Below, piece after piece: positions 57,095 through 64,000 of a stretch of 64,000 nt of DNA. Within the stretch, counting starts at the first letter, position 1, and each line of letters begins with the position of its first letter. The DNA lies in contig JAIOJX010000031.1 in NCBI GenBank assembly GCA_022376925.1, positions 138,774,854 to 138,838,853 on the forward strand. Direction: 5' to 3'. The translations under genes were made by a program, and so were the position numbers. The stretch is from Tragulus kanchil (Eukaryota; Chordata; Mammalia; Artiodactyla; Tragulidae). The notes beneath the pieces are model-generated. The model had not been told where the DNA came from, searched no databases, and was given only the letters and a program-made list of their open reading frames with translations.

Positions 57095-57600
57095 GCGTGG
57101 GTTGGAAAAGAATTCCCAGACACCAGGCAGAATGAGAGGGAAGTAAAGTTTATTAGAGTGGGGGAAGGGAGAACCAACATTGGTTAGAGGCTCAAGGGAG
57201 AGCTGACATCAAGCGGGGGTCTTTGATTCATTTTAAGTCTAGGGTCTGAGGAGTGGCATAGGGGTCTTAAGGATCCTTGCTGATTGGACGGTGTCCTGGG
57301 TAGGGTAGGGTGATGACTACAGCCTGAGGGAAAGACTAGAGGGTCCAAGGAGTGCACAGGGGCCTTAAGGATTGGGCCCTGTCCTGCAGCCTGGGGGAGG
57401 GAAAGACAATAGGGTCTGGGTTATCTCTCTTTGCATTCCAAGACCCTCCTTGTTCACCTTGTTCTCTCCTCCTCGGGGCACCACATTCTCTAAAGTCACA
57501 AAGCTAGTGGGTGACAGAGAAAGGTCTTGCCCCAGGTGGACACCCCAGTGTCTCCCAGGCTTGTGACATGTTTTACTGATGGTGCCCACAGTGGTTTCTG
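57095..57600 (-). repeat. Possible ERV LTR
   Basis: 'aaagaattcccagacaccag', then 'gtaaagtttattagagtggg' (a reversed AATAAA-type signal), G-rich middle and 'ttgttctctcctcctcgggg'. The layout resembles a reversed ruminant ERV LTR. Boundaries uncertain, no viral genes. Confidence 0.35.
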
Positions 57601-58056
57601 GTGGCATCAGATGACATGAAATTTTATTGATTTATCTAGAGACAAAATTATTCTCTTTCAACTTTACTTTTACTCTTGATGACAGGGGAAGGAAGGCTTA
57701 GTTTGGGAACTTTGGCAGCTCTGTAACAGTATTTCTCTCCATCTGTAATGCTCACAGTGCAGACCTCTGCTTGAGACCGGGAGACAATATCTGGTTTGTC
57801 TTTAATTTGCCTTGCTTTCATGGTGTTTATTTTTAATGTTACCACCTAATATTGCTCATTTCCCACTTAGAGTTTCTTAATGGCTGTTTTCAAATAACTG
57901 TATTTTTCATAAATTAAAAAATAATGTTATTTAAGTTTTTTAAAGTCAGTTCATTTAAGTAGTTAACAATATAGGTGGTCTCTGGTTGTGACAAAGCTCC
58001 CAAAGGAAGCAGTGTGAAAGGCTGGAGTTTGGAAACTATTAGTAATTACTGCGCTT
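57601..58056. other. Single-copy DNA
   Basis: AT-rich at 57860-57970. No gene or repeat recognised. Confidence 0.35.
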
Positions 58057-58494
58057 GTCGACTGAAAAAATACACTCACAACCTGAAAGTAGAGTTACTT
58101 TATTTGGTGGGAATGTTTAGTAGCTCTGAGAAAACTGCTCCAAGGAGGCGAGCAGGGGGAGTCAGGCTATATACAAGTTTGCAACAAAGGGAGCAGATAG
58201 TCTGAACAGCAAAGATCGGGTATCAGTTTAAGGAATATAGCATTCTTTGTATGGGAAGCTGCAAGCTGGGCTCACCGAGTTCATTCCTTTCATCGGCAAC
58301 TCAGCTGTCTGGGGCCAGTTCTGTTTCCTGGTTCACCTTGCTTCTGGCATTCCCTGTCTCCTCAGCAATCACCTTGGTGGGTGGCAGCATCCACTGGGTT
58401 GCAGTTTGGGGAGCCCTCATTTACATTTGGAGGTCAGAAATCCCTGAAACTGTGACATTTCTTGTTTATTAACATGACAGGAGGTATCATTTCA
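58057..58494 (-). repeat. ERV LTR (family shared with 62194-62720)
   Basis: Reversed LTR: a reversed AATAAA signal in 'ctttatttggtggg' near 58097, a reversed TATA in 'gtcaggctatatacaagttt' near 58170, then 'tttgtatgggaagctgcaag', 'ggcagcatccactgggttgc', 'tgtgacatttcttg' and an end near 'tatcatttca'. The same motif order occurs at 62194-62720, clearly diverged. No viral genes between them. 58356-58494 is repeated at 59444-59582. Confidence 0.65.
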
Positions 58495-58625
58495 TACTTT
58501 ATACCTGGTACTTCCTATAAATGGCTTCAGGGCTGAAGTCCTTGGGAATGAATTTCCAGAAAGGGTGCTGAGCTTGAACTCATTTCTCTTGCCTGCATAG
58601 GTCGCTGCCTTTCTGAGGTATTCTG

Positions 58626-58732
58626 TGTGTGTGAGTCGCTTAGTTGTGTCCACTTCTTTGCCATCTCATGGACTGTAGTCACGAGGGTCTTCTGTCCATG
58701 GAATACTTGAGGCAAGCACATGGGAGTGGGTT
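58626..58732 (-). repeat. Truncated Bov-tA type SINE
   Basis: Reverse Bov-tA left part: 'gtgtgagtcgcttagttgtg', 'catggactgtagtcacgagg', 'gcacatgggagtgggttg'; the head half is missing. Repeated at 59714-59820. Confidence 0.8.
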
Positions 58733-59433
58733 GTCTCTGAAGTATTCCATTGGACTTTTCCCCCCATATTTCTGACCTTTTGCTCCACTAGAAACAGGAT
58801 CGTTCCCATTGTAGGTACACATAAATGGAGGTTTGTGGGCCACTGTGCTGGCCTGAGGGTCCTAGCTCAGCGGTTCCCTGGCCTTGTCACGGCATCCAAG
58901 CCATTGCCGGTCTGACTCCGTCTTCAATTGCACTTGAGAAAGCTCAGGCTGAATGAATAATCCATGCATCTTTTTATATCTTTGGTTGTTTGCTTATTTT
59001 TCAACTGTGAGATTGTCTTAGGGTTTCCACAGTTAGGCTGGAAGCATTCAAATCCTCTTCTACTCCTTTTTAGCAATGTGCCTTTGGACAAGTTTCCTAG
59101 CTTCTCTGGGCCTGGGTGTTTGTATTGCTAAATAAAGGATGGAGAAGTGAAGGCAAGACAGCAGTGCTGCCTGCCTCTCAGACTCATCCAGGAGATTCAA
59201 GTGTCCCCAGGGTACCTGGTGAGCTAATCAGACAGGTGGGAGACAACTCTAGGAAGCTGGCTGGTTATTCACTCATTGGCTTATTTTTGCCACAGTTTCT
59301 CCATTAACTTCCCTGAGGATAAGGTCCCCAACATCACAGCAGTGTATTGGGTGAAAGAATTAACTGAGGTGGGTAGGTTCAAACTGGATTGGATTAGACT
59401 GAGTGATTCTAACCGTCCATCCATTGAGAAGAT
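58733..59433. other. Non-repeat, non-coding DNA
   Basis: A reverse-MIR-like stretch at 59035-59150 ('caatgtgcctttggacaagt', 'tttcctagcttctctgggcc'). No gene recognised. Repeated at 59821-60521. Confidence 0.4.
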
Positions 59434-59713
59434 CGGGTTGGCAGTCTCCTCAGCAATCACCTTGGTGGGTGGCAGCATCCACTGGGTTGCAGTTTGGGGA
59501 GCCCTCATTTACATTTGGAGGTCAGAAATCCCTGAAACTGTGACATTTCTTGTTTATTAACATGACAGGAGGTATCATTTCATACTTTATACCTGGTACT
59601 TCCTATAAATGGCTTCAGGGCTGAAGTCCTTGGGAATGAATTTCCAGAAAGGGTGCTGAGCTTGAACTCATTTCTCTTGCCTGCATAGGTCGCTGCCTTT
59701 CTGAGGTATTCTG

Positions 59714-59820
59714 TGTGTGTGAGTCGCTTAGTTGTGTCCACTTCTTTGCCATCTCATGGACTGTAGTCACGAGGGTCTTCTGTCCATGGAATACTTGAGG
59801 CAAGCACATGGGAGTGGGTT
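59714..59820 (-). repeat. Truncated Bov-tA type SINE, second copy
   Basis: Copy of 58626-58732 in duplication R. Confidence 0.8.
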
Positions 59821-60544
59821 GTCTCTGAAGTATTCCATTGGACTTTTCCCCCCATATTTCTGACCTTTTGCTCCACTAGAAACAGGATCGTTCCCATTGT
59901 AGGTACACATAAATGGAGGTTTGTGGGCCACTGTGCTGGCCTGAGGGTCCTAGCTCAGCGGTTCCCTGGCCTTGTCACGGCATCCAAGCCATTGCCGGTC
60001 TGACTCCGTCTTCAATTGCACTTGAGAAAGCTCAGGCTGAATGAATAATCCATGCATCTTTTTATATCTTTGGTTGTTTGCTTATTTTTCAACTGTGAGA
60101 TTGTCTTAGGGTTTCCACAGTTAGGCTGGAAGCATTCAAATCCTCTTCTACTCCTTTTTAGCAATGTGCCTTTGGACAAGTTTCCTAGCTTCTCTGGGCC
60201 TGGGTGTTTGTATTGCTAAATAAAGGATGGAGAAGTGAAGGCAAGACAGCAGTGCTGCCTGCCTCTCAGACTCATCCAGGAGATTCAAGTGTCCCCAGGG
60301 TACCTGGTGAGCTAATCAGACAGGTGGGAGACAACTCTAGGAAGCTGGCTGGTTATTCACTCATTGGCTTATTTTTGCCACAGTTTCTCCATTAACTTCC
60401 CTGAGGATAAGGTCCCCAACATCACAGCAGTGTATTGGGTGAAAGAATTAACTGAGGTGGGTAGGTTCAAACTGGATTGGATTAGACTGAGTGATTCTAA
60501 CCGTCCATCCATTCAGAAGATTCCTTTCCAGCATCTATAATATG

Positions 60545-60680
60545 ACCGGCGGCATGGCTTCCTATGTAAGAGGGCCAGCTCTGATGCCAACCAGGCCTAG
60601 AAAGACCCATGTCCACTACTTACTAGACCATTTTGAAGAACTTACTGAATGTCTCTGTTCTTCAGTTTCCTCATCCCTTG
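60545..60680 (-). repeat. MIR-like fragment
   Basis: 'gggccagctctgatgccaac', 'cactacttactagaccattt', 'ctgttcttcagtttcctcat' follow reversed MIR order. Confidence 0.5.
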
Positions 60681-60687
60681 AATCTCA

Positions 60688-60960
60688 GCTGGGAATCCCG
60701 TCTGCAATGCAGGAATCCCTGGTTTGATTTCTGGGTCAGAAAAATCCCATGGAGAAGGAATAGGCTACCCACTCCAAGTTCTTGGGCTTCGCTGGTGGCT
60801 CCGATGGTAAAGAATCCACCTGCTATGTGGGAGACCTAGATTGGATCCCTGGATTGGGAGCATCCCCTGGAGAAGGGAAAGGCGCTCCAGTATTCTTGCC
60901 TGGAGAATTCCATGGCTTGCCCATGGGTTACAAACAGTTGCACATGACTGACTTTCACTT
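60688..60960 (+). repeat. Two Bov-tA type SINE units in tandem
   Basis: First unit 60688-60780 ('cgtctgcaatgcaggaatcc', 'tttctgggtcagaaaaatcc') is partial. The second, 60781-60960, starts 'cttgggcttcgctggtggct' and continues 'tgggagcatcccctggagaa', 'gactgactttcacttttaat'. Confidence 0.85.
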
Positions 60961-62087
60961 TTAATAAAATATGGGTCTAAGAATAGGACTCACTGGTAGA
61001 GGGGATGTGAGAAAAGGAAGAGATTGGTCCTGGAAAATTCGTTAGAAATGTGTAAGCACCAAGGGCACAGGCTGTAAGAAAAGTGTAAAAGAAAGAGAAG
61101 ACCATGGGTTGCGGGAGCAGGATCAGGTTTCTTCATACTGGGCTTGAGAGGAGCCAGGGAGAAAGGGAGAGAGAGGGGCCAGGAGTGCCCAGAGAGACCA
61201 AGAGGCCAGAGGGCTGAAAGGGATGTTGCAGCTGAGAGAGTGGGGGTTAAGTATCTGGGTATGGCCAGGGAAGGGACTGGTGTGATGTGAGTCTGCAGGT
61301 AGGAAGGGTTTGTGCCAGCAAAGGAAGAGATGGTGGAAGGGCGGGGCCGCAGGCTGACTCAGCTCTTTGCAGATTTTCATCTCCAACATTCCAGACTCCA
61401 AAGAAGTATAGGAACAGGGCCGACATTGTCGTGTCTTTGCAGATTTTCAGCTCCAACACAGGCAGCACACTCCATGCCGGCCACTGAGCCTGTGGGCTGG
61501 TTCTGGGAGGGAGTAGAGTCATGGCAGTGACCGATAAGTAGGAGAAATGGAGAGAAAACATAGACAAAAGCACGCACTGAGAATATGTGGCAAGTGCGGT
61601 GCAGGAGACAAACAGGTGTTCTGAGAGAGAATGATGCTGAGGGCTAGTCTGCTCTTCAGTGTTGGCCTCAGGTCAGACTTGTCTGGGAAGAGACTGCTTT
61701 AAAGTGAGACTTGAAGGATGAGGCGGAACCAGTTACATAAAGGACCTAGCAGGGATTCATACTGAGGGAGCAGCCGGTGGGGAGACCCTGGGCTGAGAAC
61801 CAGGGCAAGAGGAATGTGTGTGAGCCAGAGAGTCCTAAGCCTCTCTCCCTGGAGCGTGCAGGAAAGGAAGTTTTCTAGGGCCACACAAGATGCCCCTTTA
61901 TAGCTGGGATTGACTCAGTCACGTTGACTCAGAAGCTCCGTACCTACCCCTCTTTGGGAAAGACTCATTCATTCTGGTCTATTGTGACCTGTTATTGTCT
62001 GGCACGAGGCTAGAGACAAGCTTCCTCCATCAGGGAACTCTCAGCTTCATAATTCTTCTATTTGACCAAAGTCGAAAAAGCAGTCTT
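60961..62087. other. Single-copy DNA, purine-rich in part
   Basis: No gene recognised. A 25-bp motif (24 of 25 identical) containing 'tctttgcagattttca' occurs at 61364-61388 and 61434-61458. Frames up to 108 codons on both strands without family resemblance. Confidence 0.4.
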
Positions 62088-62193
62088 GGGACTTCCCTGG
62101 TGATCTAGTGGCTAAGACTCTTGAGTTCCCAGTGCAGGGGGTGCAGGGTGGGGAGGTTCAATCCCTGGTCAGGGAACTAGATCCCACCTGCCT
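62088..62193 (+). repeat. CHR-type SINE, 5' half (split by an LTR)
   Basis: Forward head 'gggacttccctggtgatcta', B-box-like 'aggttcaatccctggtcagg', 'gaactagatcccacctgcct'. The sequence stops at GCCT and resumes at 62721 with GCCTCAACTAAAG, where a CHR element should continue. Confidence 0.85.
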
Positions 62194-62720
62194 ATTGACT
62201 TAAAAAAGTAGTCAAACCTGAAAGTTGAGCATTCTGTTCGGTAGGGATTTTTAGGACTTAAAGCCTGGGAGACAGCCTCTCAAGTGACCCTGAGAGAACT
62301 TCTCCCAAGGGGCTTGGGGTGGGGGTGGAGCCAGGTTATATACACGTTTGCAGCAAGGGGCAAGTAGTCTGAGCATCGAAAGATTATTGTTAATTATGGA
62401 AAATCAGATATTTCACATTAAGGAATTTAGTGCTTTTCTATGTATGGGAAGATGCAAGAGTGGATTTACTGAAATGATTCCTTTCATACGCCTCTCAGTG
62501 ATCAGGAGCCAGCATCCAGCAACTGGATTTTTCACTTCCTTAGTTCCTGTTCAGTCAGTGCTCACCATGGGAGCGGCAGCAACCTGGCTGCTGCTGGATT
62601 GCAGGCATTGTTCTCTCTGGGAGTCCTCCAGGCTTAGAAAGTCACACTAGGAAGGCCAGAATAGCTGATGACTGTGACATCTTCGTTTAAAGATATGGCA
62701 GGAAATATTCCATTTCACAA
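62194..62720 (-). repeat. ERV LTR inserted in a CHR SINE
   Basis: Reversed LTR of the same family as 58057-58494: 'taaaaaagtagtcaaacctg', a reversed TATA in 'caggttatatacacgtttgc', 'tatgtatgggaagatgcaag', 'gaaatattccatttcacaa'. GCCT flanks both ends (62190-62193 and 62721-62724), consistent with a short target-site duplication. Solo, with no viral genes. Repeated at 63327-63853. Confidence 0.7.
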
Positions 62721-62835
62721 GCCTCAACTAAAGATCTCCCAGGCCAGAACAAAGACGGAAGATCCCATGTGCTGAAACTAAGACCCAGTGCATCCAAATA
62801 AATAAATATTTTTAAAAAGAAGAAGAAGAAGAAGC
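62721..62835 (+). repeat. CHR-type SINE, 3' half
   Basis: Continues the element at 62088: 'gcctcaactaaagatctccc', 'gctgaaactaagacccagtg', 'ccaaataaataaatattttt', then a (GAA)n run. Repeated at 63854-63968. Confidence 0.8.
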
Positions 62836-63304
62836 AGGTGCCATGGGGGGAGATGGAGCTGTGTGAAAAGTGCTGGTCCCCAGGGAGACTGTGGTTCTGA
62901 GGGGCTACACAGATGGCCAGGGCCAGAATGGATGATTAAATAGTTAGACCCTCTAGAGCATTGTAAGGAAAGAAAAAAATCTTGGGAGACCCCTGGAAGT
63001 TAATGATCACTCAAGAAAGCAAGTCCACTTAACCACAAAACCAAGCAGGCTTGCTTAGCAACCAAACATGCCACAGAAGCCTGAGACATGTCCTTACACA
63101 GTAAAGCAATAATAAATAACACAAAAATAATAAAACAGTGGTAGCCTGTGACCCACTTCTGCCCAGTGAGCTCAGTAAGTTGAGGATTCCTAGGACATGC
63201 TCTCTGCACACACGATAAGCAAAGACATAAGGAAAAGGTGATAGTGTACAGAAACCCGAGATGATCTGTCAAAAATGCCTTTGACTTCACCAAGGGGGCT
63301 TCAG
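62836..63304. other. Single-copy DNA
   Basis: No gene or repeat recognised; the longest frame is 106 codons on the minus strand. Confidence 0.35.
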
Positions 63305-63326
63305 GGGAACTAGATCCCACCTGCCT

Positions 63327-63853
63327 ATTGACTTAAAAAAGTAGTCAAACCTGAAAGTTGAGCATTCTGTTCGGTAGGGATTTTTAGGACTTAAAGCCTG
63401 GGAGACAGCCTCTCAAGTGACCCTGAGAGAACTTCTCCCAAGGGGCTTGGGGTGGGGGTGGAGCCAGGTTATATACACGTTTGCAGCAAGGGGCAAGTAG
63501 TCTGAGCATCGAAAGATTATTGTTAATTATGGAAAATCAGATATTTCACATTAAGGAATTTAGTGCTTTTCTATGTATGGGAAGATGCAAGAGTGGATTT
63601 ACTGAAATGATTCCTTTCATACGCCTCTCAGTGATCAGGAGCCAGCATCCAGCAACTGGATTTTTCACTTCCTTAGTTCCTGTTCAGTCAGTGCTCACCA
63701 TGGGAGCGGCAGCAACCTGGCTGCTGCTGGATTGCAGGCATTGTTCTCTCTGGGAGTCCTCCAGGCTTAGAAAGTCACACTAGGAAGGCCAGAATAGCTG
63801 ATGACTGTGACATCTTCGTTTAAAGATATGGCAGGAAATATTCCATTTCACAA
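63327..63853 (-). repeat. ERV LTR, second copy
   Basis: Copy of 62194-62720 in duplication S. Confidence 0.7.
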
Positions 63854-64000
63854 GCCTCAACTAAAGATCTCCCAGGCCAGAACAAAGACGGAAGATCCCA
63901 TGTGCTGAAACTAAGACCCAGTGCATCCAAATAAATAAATATTTTTAAAAAGAAGAAGAAAAAGAAGCAGGTGCCATGGGGAGAGATGGAGCTGTGTGAA

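Larger units (their letters stand above)
58356..60521 (+). repeat. Local direct duplication R (about 1.08 kb x 2)
   Basis: Copy 1 is 58356-59433 and copy 2 is 59444-60521 (offset 1088), with a 10-bp filler. One mismatch just before the join ('cattgagaagat' against 'cattcagaagat'). Confidence 0.95.
62172..64000 (+). repeat. Local direct duplication S (second copy runs off the window)
   Basis: Copy 1 is 62172-63304 and copy 2 starts at 63305 (offset 1133). 696 bp of copy 2 are visible before the window ends. Differences: one extra G at the join and changes in the GAA run near 62825/63959. Confidence 0.95.

Noticed and set aside
261..64000. A novel mobile element or amplification system that copies 1.1-kb units in place
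   Set aside because: The copied content is unrelated from block to block, there are no shared termini or target-site duplications at the joins, fillers look like damaged contig ends, and blocks chain by overlap. Assembly error explains all of this.
1..64000. CRISPR array, operon, phage or plasmid features
   Set aside because: No short spaced repeats, no dense coding and no bacterial signals; the repeat content is ruminant throughout.

Overview
This is nuclear DNA from a ruminant (Bovidae, Cervidae or a close relative). The evidence is the repeat content: many Bov-tA/Bov-A SINEs, CHR-type tRNA-Glu SINEs, a BovB (RTE-class) LINE remnant, artiodactyl L1 3' ends and ruminant-style ERV LTRs, over older mammalian MIR, L2, MLT1, MLT2 and hAT-Charlie remnants. 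I cannot fix the species. No bacterial, organellar or viral backbone is present. I find no convincing protein-coding gene: nearly every reading frame above 60 codons either crosses a repeat or lacks coding character. The window reads as intergenic or intronic DNA.

The dominant feature is structural. Nineteen blocks of unrelated sequence, each about 1.05-1.13 kb, occur twice in direct orientation and almost back to back, separated by 0-67 bp. Their second copies start near 1376, 3357, 5227, 7228, 9363, 13368, 20889, 23831, 25709, 28406, 32631, 34925, 36885, 39173, 47580, 49448, 55733, 59444 and 63305. Block length is nearly constant whatever the content, neighbouring blocks overlap so some segments occur three times, and indels cluster at the right end of copy 1 or the left end of copy 2. 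This is what contigs with about 1.1 kb of unmerged end overlap look like, and I read it as false duplication in the assembly. Collapsing the copies would reduce the window from 64.0 kb to about 43.5 kb.

Layout. 1-10.4 kb: five chained duplications over MLT1 and MLT2 LTR fragments and Bov-tA SINEs. 10.4-19.7 kb: mostly single-copy DNA with MIRs, one duplication, a 59-bp perfect tandem repeat and an L1 3' end carrying a CHR SINE. 19.7-29.5 kb: four duplications over MIR and Bov-tA. 29.5-40.3 kb: an MLT1 LTR with a nested SINE, a CHR SINE with an unusual passenger segment, the BovB remnant, and an L2 split by a hAT element, with four duplications. 40.3-46.5 kb: single-copy and repeat-dense, with CHR SINEs, L1 ends and an ERV LTR. 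46.5-56.8 kb: SINE and MLT1 duplications, a possible TATA-box promoter with a first exon near 50.83-50.94 kb, an ERV LTR, and a young CHR SINE. 56.8-64 kb: two diverged copies of one ERV LTR family, one inserted inside a CHR SINE, with two more duplications.

No genes work together here. The biologically interesting points are a young-looking CHR SINE subfamily with an extra C-rich block before its tail, a SINE whose target-site duplications lie 653 bp apart, and the putative promoter. Identification of repeat families is from memory of their consensus features, not from a search.
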